From: VRUE01 sp963805455
GTDB taxonomy: Bacteria > Actinomycetota > Thermoleophilia > Solirubrobacterales > 70-9
Direction: 5' to 3'
Assembly: GCA_963805455.1 (NCBI GenBank)
Contig: CAWDUJ010000010.1
Location: forward strand, 62,001 to 126,000
DNA: 64,000 bases
Positions 50,636-59,500 of this stretch are shown here, in pieces; positions within the stretch are counted from its first letter, which is position 1, and every line of letters starts with the position of its first letter. The translations under genes were made by a program, and so were the position numbers. The notes beneath the pieces are model-generated. The model was not told the origin of the DNA. It saw only the letters and a list, made by a program, of their open reading frames with translations, and did not search any database.

Positions 50636-50872
50636 ATGATCGAGTTCATCGTCGCGGCGCTTCCGCTCCTGGTGCTGGTGCTCTCGCTGCTGATCGGGCG
50701 CTATCCCGGGCTCGACTCGGCGATGCGCCTGGCCGAGCGGATCGCCTCCGGTATCCGCGCCGGGGTCTCCCCAGCGCTGAACTCGAGCAGGCCCCGCCAG
50801 CCGGCCGCCCATGCGGCGCACGGCGGCCAGCTTCTCGGCTTTTCGATCGCAGGTCGCGCTCCTCCCGCCTAG
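50636..50872 (+). CDS. Small single-helix membrane protein (78 aa)
   Basis: Hydrophobic helix at about 4-20 (FIVAALPLLVLVLSLLIG), then an Arg-rich amphipathic stretch (SAMRLAERIASGIRAGVSPALNSSRPRQPAAHAAHGG). It sits 42 bases before the cupredoxin-like lipoprotein gene on the same strand, so a three-gene operon with the polytopic protein is likely. Weak ribosome site. Function unknown; four His near the middle are notable for a possible metal role. Confidence 0.55.
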   Translation: MIEFIVAALPLLVLVLSLLIGRYPGLDSAMRLAERIASGIRAGVSPALNSSRPRQPAAHAAHGGQLLGFSIAGRAPPA

Positions 50873-50914
50873 CGCGGGTCCGAACGCACTGCATCGATCG
50901 AAAAGGAGAAACGC

Positions 50915-51304
50915 ATGCCTTACAAGAGACTGATTGCGCTGCTGCTCGCACTGGCCGCGATCACCGGCCTCGTCGCCTGCGGCGGCGGAAACGAGACGAC
51001 CTCGACCTCCGAAGGCGGATCAGCTACGACCACCGCGGAAGCCGTACCAACGACGATCGTCGTCCACGACGAAGAACCGGTAAACGGAGTCGAAAAGCTC
51101 GAATACAGCGCCGGCGAACAGGTCGAATTCAAGGTCAAATCGAACACGGCCACGGAGGTCCATGTTCACGGATACGAAATCGAGAAAAAGGTCCCCGCCG
51201 GTGGGACGGTCACGGTCTCGTTCCCGGGAGAACTCGAAGGGATCTACGACGTAGAGGTACATCCGGCTGAGGAACAGATAGCGGAACTCCGGGTCAACCC
51301 ATGA
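50915..51304 (+). CDS. Cupredoxin-like lipoprotein
   Basis: 129 residues. Lipoprotein signal: LIALLLALAAITGLVACGGG, lipidated Cys near 22. A Thr/Ser linker then a small beta domain (IVVHDEEPVNGVEKLEYSAGEQVEFKVKSNTATEVHVHGYEIEKKVPAGGTVTVSFPGELEGIYDVEVHPAEEQIAELRV) of the cupredoxin type. His residues (EVHVHGY, EVHPAE) could bind metal, but the usual Cys-Met pair is missing, so it is not a classical blue copper protein. Strong AAAAGGAG site. The stop overlaps the next gene (ATGA). Confidence 0.82.
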   Translation: MPYKRLIALLLALAAITGLVACGGGNETTSTSEGGSATTTAEAVPTTIVVHDEEPVNGVEKLEYSAGEQVEFKVKSNTATEVHVHGYEIEKKVPAGGTVTVSFPGELEGIYDVEVHPAEEQIAELRVNP

Positions 51305-52701
51305 GCTGGACCTTCCTGCCGTTCGCGCACGCGCTGGCGTCCCGGCAGGACCTGCCGATCCCGGCGTGGCTGTTCGCGTGGGGGGCTTCGATCGTCCTGA
51401 TCGTCTCCTTCTTTGCGCTCTCGGTCGCCTGGCGCGCGCCCCGCTTCGAGGAGGAAGGTTGGCGTCCCCTCGGGGCGGGGCTGTCGCGGGTCCTGCTCAG
51501 CCTGCCCGCGCAGATCCTCTACGGCGTGATCGGCGTCTTCCTGCTTGGGGTCGCCGCCTACGCCGGGTTGCGCGGGACGGAAGCTCCCGATCGCAACTTC
51601 GCGCTGACCTTCATCTTCGTCACCTGTTGGCTCGGCTTCCCTTTCTTCAGCGTCGTGCTGGGCGACGTCTTCCGGCCGTTCAACCCTTGGCGCGCGGTCG
51701 GCCGTGCGGTGGGGGGGACGTTCTCGGGGATCGCGGGCCAGCGGCCCGCCCACCTCCGCTACCCCGAACCGGTTGGGCGCTGGCCGGCCGCGATCGGCCT
51801 GATGGCCTTCGTCTGGCTGGAGGTCATCTACGGCGGCAGCGGCGGCGTCGCCGTCGGCCTCAACCCGCACGTGACCGCGGTCGCGATCCTCGTCTACTCC
51901 GCCTACACCCTGGTGATGATGGGGCTGTTCGGAGTCGAGGAGTGGTGCGAACGAGGTGAGATCTTCTCGGTCTACTTCGGGATGCTCTCCCAGCTCGGCT
52001 GGTTCGGCGTCAAGGAAGGCCGGCTCGGGGTGAGGAAGCCATTCTCGGCCGCCGTCCACTGGGCGACGATCCCGGGATCTGCGGCGGTCGTGATCGCCTC
52101 GATCGCCAGCACGACCTTCGACGGCGCCCAGGAGGGGGCGTTCAAGGGTGGGATCGAATGGCTCTACGAACGCCTGTCCGACATCGGGATCGGCGGCATC
52201 ACCGGGCTCCGGCTCACCGACACGATCTTCATGGCCCTTTCCTTCTGCGGGGTCGGCCTCGTCTACCTGATCGGCGTTCGCGGGATGGCGAGCGTCGACG
52301 GCGCCCCCTCGCGGGAGAAACTCCGCAAAGGGTTCATCCACACCCTGATCCCGATCGCCTTCGCCTACCTGGTCGCCCACTACTTCAGCCTCTTCGTCTT
52401 CCAGGAGCAGGCCCAGTTCACCTATCTGCTCTCCGACCCGCTGGGGACGACGACCACCGACCTGTTCGGGACCGCCTCTTCGGGGATCAACTTCAGGGTG
52501 ATCAGCGCCAACACGATCTGGTACGTCCAGGTCGGCGTTCTCGTGCTCGGCCACGTCCTCGGCCTGACCCTCGCCCACGACCGGGCCACGGCGTTCTGGG
52601 GCGACTACCGCCAGGCGGCCAGATCCCAGTACTGGATGCTGGCGGTGATGGTCGCCTTCACCTGCTTCGGGCTCTACCTGCTGTCGGTCGCAAACGGGTG
52701 A
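51301..52701 (+). CDS. Polytopic membrane protein coupled to the cupredoxin-like lipoprotein
   Basis: 466 residues with about 10-12 hydrophobic helices (WLFAWGASIVLIVSFFALSVAWRA, SLPAQILYGVIGVFLLGVAAYAG, NFALTFIFVTCWLGFPFFSVVLGDVFRPFNPWRAVGR...). Conserved-looking features are VFRPFNPWRAVGRAVG, FGVEEWCERGEIFSVYFGMLSQ and AYLVAHYFSLFVFQEQ with buried His. It overlaps the lipoprotein (ATGA), so the pair is made together. Homologues are often labelled fenitrothion hydrolase in databases as far as I recall; the sequence shows no hydrolase motif. A metal or redox membrane complex is an inference. Confidence 0.78.
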   Translation: MSWTFLPFAHALASRQDLPIPAWLFAWGASIVLIVSFFALSVAWRAPRFEEEGWRPLGAGLSRVLLSLPAQILYGVIGVFLLGVAAYAGLRGTEAPDRNFALTFIFVTCWLGFPFFSVVLGDVFRPFNPWRAVGRAVGGTFSGIAGQRPAHLRYPEPVGRWPAAIGLMAFVWLEVIYGGSGGVAVGLNPHVTAVAILVYSAYTLVMMGLFGVEEWCERGEIFSVYFGMLSQLGWFGVKEGRLGVRKPFSAAVHWATIPGSAAVVIASIASTTFDGAQEGAFKGGIEWLYERLSDIGIGGITGLRLTDTIFMALSFCGVGLVYLIGVRGMASVDGAPSREKLRKGFIHTLIPIAFAYLVAHYFSLFVFQEQAQFTYLLSDPLGTTTTDLFGTASSGINFRVISANTIWYVQVGVLVLGHVLGLTLAHDRATAFWGDYRQAARSQYWMLAVMVAFTCFGLYLLSVANG

Positions 52702-52794
52702 TCGAATGATCCGCCACCTCCTCCGCTTCGCGTCCGGGGGTGGCGGCAAGCGCCCAATCGGCGCCGCTCGCGGAGAATCAGATCGTGATGGTCG

Positions 52795-52938
52795 CTAATC
52801 GGTGCTTCGGTGGTCTGAGCGTGCGCTTCGTTCGGTGAGCTTGCTGCGGACCACCGAGAAAAGGACAATCACCAGTGGGGGCAGGTAAAGCACCCAGAGC
52901 CAGTGGCCGACGTGGGCTAGCGGCAGCACGATCCGCAC
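52795..52938 (-). CDS. Small membrane protein downstream of sufD (47 aa)
   Basis: From GTG 52938: VRIVLPLAHVGHWLWVLYL then PPLVIVLFSVVRSKLTERSA, ending DHRSTD. One hydrophobic segment with a His-Trp motif before it (HVGHWL) and a basic tail, a layout common in small actinobacterial membrane proteins. It starts 24 bases after the sufD stop on the same strand, so it is probably the last gene of the Rieske-sufB-sufD operon. Function unknown. Confidence 0.55.
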   Translation of the reverse strand: MRIVLPLAHVGHWLWVLYLPPLVIVLFSVVRSKLTERSARSDHRSTD

Positions 52939-52962
52939 AGGCTAAACGGCCCTGAGGGCGCT

Positions 52963-54129
52963 TCAAAGGATCTCGGCAAGGCGCTGCTCGAGCGCTGCTG
53001 AGATCTCGGTGCGGACCGGACCCTCGGGGAGGCGCTCGACGAGGGACTCGAGAAAGCCTTCGATGATCAGGCTCTTTGCCTCGGCGGGGTCGAGGCCGCG
53101 GGAGGTGAGGTAGAAGAGCTGGTCGCGGTCGATCTGGGCGATCGCCGCGGCGTGGGTGCAGCGGACGTCGTCTGCTTCGATCTCGAGGCCCGGGATCGCG
53201 TCGGCATGGGCCTCGGGGGAGAGGAGCAGGTTGCGGCTCTCCTGGAAGGCGTCGGTCTGCTGGGCGCCGGGGTCGACCCGGATCATCCCGCGCCAGACCG
53301 CCGTCGCGCCGGCGGCGAGGACGCCGCGGAAGGCGAGGTCGGAGTTCGTGTTCGGGGCGGCGTGCTCCTGGGTCGTGTCGTAGTCGAGGTGCTGACCGGG
53401 CCCGCCGGCGTATCCGCCGGTGACCCGCGCTTCGGAGCCGGGGCCCGCGAGGTTGGTCTCCATCCGGACCTTGCCGCGGGCCGAGCCGAACCCGAGCGCG
53501 GTCCATTCGAGGCGGCCGTCGCGCTCGACCTGTGCCCGCTGGGTGGCGAAGATCCAGGCCCGCTCGGAGATGTCCTGGGTGCTGACGTAACGAAGCCTCG
53601 CCGCCTGGCCGACGTCGAGCTCGACGACCGAGTTCAGCAGGGCGTTGGTCTCGTCGCCGGCTGAGCTGCAGTGCTCCCACACCTCGGCCTCGGCGCCCTC
53701 CTCGAGCACGACCAGCGTCCGCCAGGCGACGGCGGTGCCCTCATCGTCGAGCGGGATCTCGATCCGGATCGGCTCCTCGACCGTGACCCCGGCAGGGATG
53801 TGGACGAGGATTCCGTCGCGCCAGCCGGCCTCGTTGCGGGCGACGAACGGATCTTCGGCCGGGACCAGCGAGCCGAGCTTTTCCTCGATCAGCTCGGTGT
53901 GGCTCCCGAGGGCGTCGGCGAGCGGCAGGACGGTGAACTCGGCGCCGGCGCCCTCGATCGTGGCTCCGGCGTCGCTGACCTCGTATGAGTCGATCTCGAG
54001 GTCTGAGAGATCGGTGAATTCCCAGCCCTTCGCCTTATGGTCGGGCAGCGGCAGCGTCTGCGCGAGAGAGGCGCCCTGACGGCGCCTCTCCAAAAGCCAG
54101 CCGGGTTCGGTCGCCAGCGCCTCAGCCAA
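52963..54129 (-). CDS. sufD: Fe-S assembly protein SufD
   Basis: 388 residues. Forms the SufBC(2)D scaffold. Beta-helix core (about 90-330) with EEPIRIEIPLDDEGTAVAWRTLVVLEEGAEAEVWEHC, and the C-terminal SufB/D signature DDVRCTHAAAIAQIDRDQLFYLTSRGLDPAEAKSLIIEGFLESLVERLP containing the conserved Cys and His. It overlaps sufB by 8 bases. SufC is in the other arm of the cluster. Confidence 0.93.
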   Translation of the reverse strand: MAEALATEPGWLLERRRQGASLAQTLPLPDHKAKGWEFTDLSDLEIDSYEVSDAGATIEGAGAEFTVLPLADALGSHTELIEEKLGSLVPAEDPFVARNEAGWRDGILVHIPAGVTVEEPIRIEIPLDDEGTAVAWRTLVVLEEGAEAEVWEHCSSAGDETNALLNSVVELDVGQAARLRYVSTQDISERAWIFATQRAQVERDGRLEWTALGFGSARGKVRMETNLAGPGSEARVTGGYAGGPGQHLDYDTTQEHAAPNTNSDLAFRGVLAAGATAVWRGMIRVDPGAQQTDAFQESRNLLLSPEAHADAIPGLEIEADDVRCTHAAAIAQIDRDQLFYLTSRGLDPAEAKSLIIEGFLESLVERLPEGPVRTEISAALEQRLAEIL

Positions 54130-55555
54130 TCGAGCCCTCCATCTGGAGCTCGATCAACCGGTTGAGCTCGACGGCGTACTCCATCGGCAGCTCTTTGGTG
54201 ACCGGCTCGATGAACCCGTTGACGATCATCTTCGAGGCCTCCTCCTCATCGAGCCCGTGGCTCTGGAGGTAGAAGATCTGCTCGTCGCCGATCTTCGAGA
54301 CGGTCGCCTCGTGGCCGACGTCGGCGTCGTTCTCGCCGATCCTGATCGTCGGGTAGGTGTCCGAGCGCGAGTCCTCATCGAGGAGCAGGGCGTCGCAGAC
54401 GACCTTCGAGCGCGATTCGGTCGCCCCGTCGGCGACCTCGAGCAGCCCGCGGTAGGTGCTGCGCCCGCCGTCCTTGGAGATCGACTTAGAGAAGATCGAA
54501 GACGTGGTCCGCGGTGCGGCGTGAATGATCTTGCCGCCGGCGTCCTGGTGCTGGCCGTCGCCGGCGAAGGCGATCGAGAGGATCTCGCCGTGCGCTTCCG
54601 GGCCGAGCAGATAGATCGAGGGGTACTTCATCGTCAGTTTCGAGCCGAGGTTGCAGTCGACCCACTCCATCGTCGCCTTCTCCTGGGCGATGGCCCGCTT
54701 GGTGACCAGGTTGAACACGTTCTGGGACCAGTTCTGGACGGTCGTGTAGCGGACCCGGGAGCTCGGCTTGGCGACAATCTCGACCACCGCCGAGTGCAGC
54801 GAGTCGGTCGAGTAGACCGGCGCCGTGCAGCCCTCGATGTAATGGACGTCGGCGCCGTCCTCGCAGATGATCAGCGTCCGCTCGAACTGGCCCATGTTCT
54901 CGGTGTTGATCCGGAAGTAGGCCTGCAGCGGCATCTCGACCTTGACTCCGGCGGGCACGTAGACGAACGAGCCGCCCGACCAGACCGCCGAGTTCAGCGC
55001 CGCCAGTTTGTTGTCGTTGGCGGGGATCACCGTCGCCCAGTACTCGCGGACCAGGTCCTCGTGCTCGCGCAGTGCGGTGTCCATGTCGGTGAAGATCACG
55101 CCCTGGGCCTCGAGCTTCTCGTTGACCTGGTGGTAGACGACCTCGGACTCGTACTGGGCGCCGACGCCGGAGAGGAATTTCCGCTCAGCCTCGGGGATGC
55201 CCAGTCGGTCGAAGGTGTTCTTGATGTCCTCGGGGACCTCGCTCCAGTCGCGGCTGTTCTTTTCCGAGGCGCGGACGAAATAGTGGATGTCGTTGAAATC
55301 GATCTGGCCGAGGTTGCCTCCCCAGTTCGGGGTCGGCCGGCTTTCGAAGTGTTCAAGGGCCTTGAGGCGGAAGTCCCGCATCCACTTCGGCTCGTCCTTG
55401 TACTCGGAGATCGATTCGACGACCTCGCGGGAGAGACCCTTCGGCGCCTTGTAGGCGTAGCCGCTCTCGGAATCGTGGAAGCCGAACTTCTCCTTGTAGT
55501 CGGCGTTGATGCCGGCGAGCTCTCTTTTCTCTGCCACTGCCTCGGGCGTTGCCAT
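54122..55555 (-). CDS. sufB: Fe-S assembly scaffold protein SufB
   Basis: 477 residues from ATG 55555. Marks: YKEKFGFHDSESGYAYKAPKGLSREVV; SGGSFVYVPAGVKVEMPLQAYFRIN; EGCTAPVYSTDSLHSAVVEI with the active Cys; FAGDGQHQDAGGKIIHAAPRTTSSIFSKSIS; and GHEATVSKIGDEQIFYLQSHGLDEEEASKMIVNGFIEPVTKELP. Start codon shares one base with the stop of the Rieske gene (TAATG). Assembles clusters with SufC, SufD, SufS and SufU. Confidence 0.95.
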   Translation of the reverse strand: MATPEAVAEKRELAGINADYKEKFGFHDSESGYAYKAPKGLSREVVESISEYKDEPKWMRDFRLKALEHFESRPTPNWGGNLGQIDFNDIHYFVRASEKNSRDWSEVPEDIKNTFDRLGIPEAERKFLSGVGAQYESEVVYHQVNEKLEAQGVIFTDMDTALREHEDLVREYWATVIPANDNKLAALNSAVWSGGSFVYVPAGVKVEMPLQAYFRINTENMGQFERTLIICEDGADVHYIEGCTAPVYSTDSLHSAVVEIVAKPSSRVRYTTVQNWSQNVFNLVTKRAIAQEKATMEWVDCNLGSKLTMKYPSIYLLGPEAHGEILSIAFAGDGQHQDAGGKIIHAAPRTTSSIFSKSISKDGGRSTYRGLLEVADGATESRSKVVCDALLLDEDSRSDTYPTIRIGENDADVGHEATVSKIGDEQIFYLQSHGLDEEEASKMIVNGFIEPVTKELPMEYAVELNRLIELQMEGSIG

Positions 55556-55887
55556 TACTGATCGACCTCCAGGGTGATGGTGTCGTCCACGACGGCCGCC
55601 GTGTACGTACGCACCGGAGCATAGGCGGGGAGCGTCTTCGGCCTGCCGGTCGTCAGGTCGAACAAAGAGCCGTGGCGGGGGCACTCGACGGTGCAGGCCT
55701 CGGCGTCGAACTCGCCCTCGGCGAGCGGGCCGTCATCGTGCGAGCAGCGGTCCTCGATCGCATAGAGGGTGCCGTCGCAGTTGAAGACACCGATCTTCGC
55801 CCCGTCGTGCTCGACCAGGCGCATGCTGCCGGGCGGCAGCTCCGCGAGCGGGCAGACGGGGATCGATGTTCCGGCGGTCTCTGGCAT
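55555..55887 (-). CDS. Rieske-type [2Fe-2S] ferredoxin
   Basis: 110 residues. Rieske ligands: EDRCSHDDGPL (Cys, His) near 48 and VECPRHGSLFD (Cys, His) near 69, with the DLTTGRP and LPAYAPVRTY segments typical of NirD/non-haem dioxygenase-type ferredoxins. First gene of the operon leading into sufB (TAATG overlap); in actinobacterial suf operons a Rieske gene between the regulator and sufB or sufS is common. AGGA lies before ATG 55887. Its promoter region carries the SufR-like site 55934-55956. Confidence 0.92.
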   Translation of the reverse strand: MPETAGTSIPVCPLAELPPGSMRLVEHDGAKIGVFNCDGTLYAIEDRCSHDDGPLAEGEFDAEACTVECPRHGSLFDLTTGRPKTLPAYAPVRTYTAAVVDDTITLEVDQ

Positions 55888-55933
55888 GAGTGTCCTGGTG
55901 CTCTCCGCGCTTGATTAGTGCGGGTTGAGACTT

Positions 55934-55956
55934 AATCCTACTTCTCTGGTCGGATT
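55934..55956. promoter_or_regulatory. SufR-type operator of the Rieske-sufBD arm
   Basis: AATCCTAC-TTCTCTG-GTCGG followed by ATT, an imperfect inverted repeat (ATCCTAC/GTCGGAT). It lies about 47 bases before the Rieske ATG, in the divergent gap to the VOC gene. The same AATCCTAC-N7-GTCGG stands before the Rrf2-type regulator at 59989-60010. Shared spacing and sequence support one regulator for both suf arms. Confidence 0.65.
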
Positions 55957-56078
55957 TTAGCGGCCGGTCCGGTCCGGCTATCGGCGTAACGAGGTTTTCG
56001 CATCGGGATCGCGGGCAGTTGGGAAGGTGAGGAGCGACTTCAACGAGAAGGCGCAACGAGAGGAAAGAGGAAAGATTG

Positions 56079-56876
56079 ATGACTGAGAAAACGAGATACA
56101 AGCCAGGCACGCCGTGCTGGATCGACCTCGGCACGCCTGACCAGGACGGCGCCGGAGGGTTCTACGGCAGCCTCTTCGGATGGGACCTGCACGAGGACGA
56201 GAACGCCGAGGAGACCGGCGGTTACCGGACGGCGCAGATCGACGGCCGGGCGGTCGGCGGAGTGATGAAGCTGATGCAGGAGGGGCAGCCCCCCGCCTGG
56301 CTCACCTACATCGCCAGCGACGATGCCGACGCCACGGTCGCCGCGGCCCGCGACGCCGGCGGCAGCGTCCTCGTCGAGCCGATGACCGTCCTCGACTACG
56401 GCACGATGGCGGTCGTCGCCGACCCGACGGGAGCCGCCTTCGGGGTCTGGCAGGGGGGCACCAACGTCGGCTTCGGCGTCGTCAAAGAGGCCGGCTCCAT
56501 CAACTGGATCGAGCTCAACACCCGCGACACGGGGGCGGCGAAGGCGTTCTACGGCTCGGTATTCGGCTGGTCATTCGAGGATGCGGATTTCGAGGAGACC
56601 GGGACCTACACGGCGATCAGCCTCGGTGAGGACGCCTTCGGCGGGATCATCGACATCACCGACCGCGTTCCGGCCGAGGTTCCCGCCCACTGGCTCGTCT
56701 ACTTCACCGTCGATGACGTCGAGGCGACGGTCGCGAGGGCGAACGACGGCGGGGGAGAGGCCGTGTTCGGCCCGACCGAGATCGCTCAGGTGGGCACCCT
56801 CGCGGTCCTCAAAGACCCATACGGCGCGGTCTTCGCGGTGATCCGGCCCGATCCGCAGGCGACACCGACCGGCTAG
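56079..56876 (+). CDS. VOC-family protein with two glyoxalase-like domains
   Basis: 265 residues from ATG 56079, with AGAGGAAAG upstream. Two VOC domains: PGTPCWIDLGTPDQDGAGGFYGSLFGWDLHED (about 8-130) and GSINWIELNTRDTGAAKAFYGSVFGWSFED (about 138-262), each with KDPYGAVFAVI-like final strands. It resembles the CFP30B/27-kDa-antigen family of actinobacteria; no enzymatic role is established and metal ligands are incomplete (few His). It lies between the two suf arms, transcribed oppositely to both. Confidence 0.87.
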   Translation: MTEKTRYKPGTPCWIDLGTPDQDGAGGFYGSLFGWDLHEDENAEETGGYRTAQIDGRAVGGVMKLMQEGQPPAWLTYIASDDADATVAAARDAGGSVLVEPMTVLDYGTMAVVADPTGAAFGVWQGGTNVGFGVVKEAGSINWIELNTRDTGAAKAFYGSVFGWSFEDADFEETGTYTAISLGEDAFGGIIDITDRVPAEVPAHWLVYFTVDDVEATVARANDGGGEAVFGPTEIAQVGTLAVLKDPYGAVFAVIRPDPQATPTG

Positions 56877-56885
56877 CGAGAACCA

Positions 56886-57320
56886 TTAGAGGTGGGAGTC
56901 GGCGGCCGCCTCGGCGGGGTCGCCGGCCTCACCCTCGTCCTCCCATTCGGCGGCCTGCCCGAGGCTCGCGCTCTTGACGACCTTGAGCCCGAGCATCGCG
57001 CACTTCATCCGCGTCGCCGAGATCTCGATCCCGAGCAGGTCGAGGACGAACTCCTTCGGCAGCCGCAGCACCTCCTCGCGGGTCTTCCCGACCAGCTCGT
57101 CGGTCAGCAGCGAGGTGGCGGCGGTCGAGATCGCGCAGCCCTGACCCTCGAACGCGACCTCGGCCACCCGGCCGTCACCGTCGAGGCGGATCGTCACGTG
57201 CTGCTCGTCACCGCAGAACGGGTTGTTGTCCTCGTATTCGAGGTCGGGCTCGTCGAGCCGCCCGAAGTTGTGCGGCCGCTTGTAGTGCTCGAGGATCTGG
57301 TCGCGGTACAGCTCGTCCAT
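56886..57320 (-). CDS. sufU: Fe-S scaffold/sulfur-transfer protein SufU
   Basis: 144 residues. Three conserved Cys, in NNPFCGDEQ near 36, GQGCAISTAA near 62 and ATRMKCAMLG near 107, with Asp in the first motif, bind zinc. MDELYRDQILEHYKRPHNFG is the standard start. In Gram-positive systems SufU accepts sulfur from SufS. It follows sufS after 69 bases on the minus strand. The acidic tail is an ordinary variable extension. Confidence 0.94.
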   Translation of the reverse strand: MDELYRDQILEHYKRPHNFGRLDEPDLEYEDNNPFCGDEQHVTIRLDGDGRVAEVAFEGQGCAISTAATSLLTDELVGKTREEVLRLPKEFVLDLLGIEISATRMKCAMLGLKVVKSASLGQAAEWEDEGEAGDPAEAAADSHL

Positions 57321-57389
57321 GATTCGAGGCTAGCGAAGCGCCCTAACGGCACTCCGCCAGAGCCGCCGCCACGAACGTCGAGTGGGCGC

Positions 57390-58634
57390 CTAGAGACCGA
57401 AGACGCCGCGGGCGTCGTTGAGGCCGTCGACCAGGCGGTCGATCTCCTCGGGGATCGTGTGTACGGCGAAGCTGGCGCGGGCGGTGGCGGCGACGCCGAG
57501 GCGGTCCATCAGTGGCTGGGCGCAGTGGTGGCCGGCGCGGACCGCGACCCCGTGCCGGTCGAGGATCTCGGAGACGTCGTGGGCGTGGACGCCCTCGAGC
57601 TCGAAGGAGACCGGGCCGGCGCGGTCGGGGCCGCGGGGCGGGCCGAAGACCCGCAGGCCCTCGACCTCGGACAGCTTCTGCAGCGCGTAGTCGGTGACCT
57701 CCCGCTCGTGCTCGAGGACCGCCTCCATCCCGAGGCTGTCGAGCCAGCGCAGCGCCGAGGCCATCCCGATCGCCTGGGCGATCGCCGGGGTCCCGGCCTC
57801 GAACCGGGCGGGCGGGTCGGCGAAGGTCGTGCCCTCCTTGGACACCTTGCGGATCATCGAGCCGCCGCCGAGGAACGGCGGCGTCGCGCGGAGGATGTCC
57901 AGCCGGGCCCAGAGGGCGCCGATCCCGGTCGGCGCGTAGAGCTTGTGGCCGGTGATCGCGTAGAAGTCGACCCCAAGCGCGGCGACGTCGAGCGGCAGCT
58001 TGGGCGCCGACTGGGCGCCGTCGGCGAGCACCAGGGCGCCGGCATCGTGGGCGAGGCGGGAGATCTCCGCGATCGGGTTCTCGGTTCCGAGAACGTTCGA
58101 GATATGGGTTACCGCGACGAGCTTCGGGCCGCGTTCGAGCAGCTCGGCGAGGACGCCCATCTCGAGCAACCCGTCGTCGCCGACCGGGACCCAGTCGATC
58201 TCGGCGCCGGTCCGCTCGGCCAGCTGCTGCCAGGGCACGATGTTGGAGTGGTGCTCCATCTCGGTGAGGACGATCCGGTCGCCCTCGCCGACGTTGGCGT
58301 CGCCCCAGGCCCGCGCGACCAGGTTGATCGCCTCGGTCGCGTTGCGGACGAAGACGACCTCGCGCCGGTCGGCGGCGCCGATGTGGTCGGCGACGGTCGC
58401 CCGCGCCCCCTCGTAGGCTGCGGTCGCCTCGGCCGACATCGTGTGCGAGCCGCGGTGGACGTTGGAGTGCTGGCGGCGCTCGTAGCGGTCGACCGCTTGG
58501 ATCGAGGCCAGCACCCGCTGGGCGCTGGCGCCGCTGTCGAGATAGGCGACCGGGACGCCGTTGACCTCCCGCTCCAGCGCCGGGAACGCGGCGCGTACCT
58601 TCTCGATCGGAAGGCCCGGGGCCCTAACGGTCAT
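57390..58634 (-). CDS. sufS: Cysteine desulfurase SufS
   Basis: 414 residues from ATG 58634; GGGGGAG lies upstream, while GTG 58652 would place that site inside the protein. PLP-Lys in AITGHKLYAPTGIG near 225, catalytic Cys in RAGHHCAQPLMDRL near 366, the PLP-binding EMEHHSNIVPWQQL near 120 and DGAQSAPKLPLDV. Releases sulfur from cysteine for Fe-S clusters, handing it to SufU. Middle gene of sufR-sufC-sufS-sufU. Confidence 0.95.
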   Translation of the reverse strand: MTVRAPGLPIEKVRAAFPALEREVNGVPVAYLDSGASAQRVLASIQAVDRYERRQHSNVHRGSHTMSAEATAAYEGARATVADHIGAADRREVVFVRNATEAINLVARAWGDANVGEGDRIVLTEMEHHSNIVPWQQLAERTGAEIDWVPVGDDGLLEMGVLAELLERGPKLVAVTHISNVLGTENPIAEISRLAHDAGALVLADGAQSAPKLPLDVAALGVDFYAITGHKLYAPTGIGALWARLDILRATPPFLGGGSMIRKVSKEGTTFADPPARFEAGTPAIAQAIGMASALRWLDSLGMEAVLEHEREVTDYALQKLSEVEGLRVFGPPRGPDRAGPVSFELEGVHAHDVSEILDRHGVAVRAGHHCAQPLMDRLGVAATARASFAVHTIPEEIDRLVDGLNDARGVFGL

Positions 58635-58683
58635 CAGGGATGCTCCCCCCACAAATGCGTCGCCCGAGCTCCGGTCGCAGACA

Positions 58684-59475
58684 TCAGACCGTGATGCTCC
58701 CTCCGCTCGGGCTCGCCGCGGCCTCGACCTCCTCGCGGATCCAGCCGTAGCCCTTCTCCTCGAGCTGGGAGACCAGCTCGGGGCCGCCCTCTTTGACGAT
58801 CCGCCCCTCGAACATGACGTGGACGAAGTCCGGTTTCACCATGTGAAGGATCCGCTGGTAGTGGGTGATGATCAGGACCCCCATGTCTGGGCCGGCGAAT
58901 TTGTTGACGCCATCGGCGACGGTCCGCAGCGCGTCGATGTCGAGGCCGGAGTCGGTCTCGTCGAGCACCGAGATCTCGGGTTTCAGCAGCGCCAGCTGCA
59001 GCAGCTCCATCCGCTTCTTCTCGCCGCCCGAGAAGCCGTCGTTCAGGTAGCGGCTCGAAAAGTCTTTCGGGATATTGGCGAGCTCCATCGCTTCCTGGGC
59101 GATCTTCGCGAACTCTTTGATCTTGATCTCGGGCTCGCCGCGCGCCTCGCGCTTGGCGTTGAGGATCATCCGCAGGTACTTGCTGACCGAGACGCCCGGT
59201 ATCGCGACCGGGTACTGGAAGGCCATGAAGAGGCCGGCGCGGGAACGCACGTCGGGGTCGGCCTCGGTCATGTCCTCGCCTTTGAAGGTGATCGTCCCGT
59301 CGGTCACCTCGAAGGCCGGGTGCCCCATGATCGAGTTGGCCAGCGTCGACTTGCCGGACCCGTTCGGGCCCATCAGGGCGTGGACCTTCCCCTTCTCGAC
59401 ATCGAGGTCGAGGCCGCGGAGGATCTCCTTGCCCTCGATGCTCACGTGCAGGTTCCTTATCTCAAGCTCAGCCAT
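58684..59475 (-). CDS. sufC: Fe-S assembly ATPase SufC
   Basis: 263 residues from ATG 59475. ABC ATPase: Walker A LMGPNGSGKSTLANSIMGH near 35; Q-loop FMAFQYPVAIPGVSV; signature NDGFSGGEKKRMELLQLALLKPEISVLDETDSGLDIDAL; His switch VLIITHYQRIL. Binds SufB and SufD. The frame is open further up to 59751 without protein character. 25 bases after the sufR-like gene. Confidence 0.95.
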   Translation of the reverse strand: MAELEIRNLHVSIEGKEILRGLDLDVEKGKVHALMGPNGSGKSTLANSIMGHPAFEVTDGTITFKGEDMTEADPDVRSRAGLFMAFQYPVAIPGVSVSKYLRMILNAKREARGEPEIKIKEFAKIAQEAMELANIPKDFSSRYLNDGFSGGEKKRMELLQLALLKPEISVLDETDSGLDIDALRTVADGVNKFAGPDMGVLIITHYQRILHMVKPDFVHVMFEGRIVKEGGPELVSQLEEKGYGWIREEVEAAASPSGGSITV

Positions 59476-59500
59476 TCGTCTCCGTTTCGGTTTGTCTGGG

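Noticed and set aside
52674..52868. A 64-codon minus-strand frame overlapping the end of the polytopic protein gene
   Set aside because: Composition is Arg/His/Gly/Ser without structure; the smaller frame 52795-52938 has a credible membrane helix instead.
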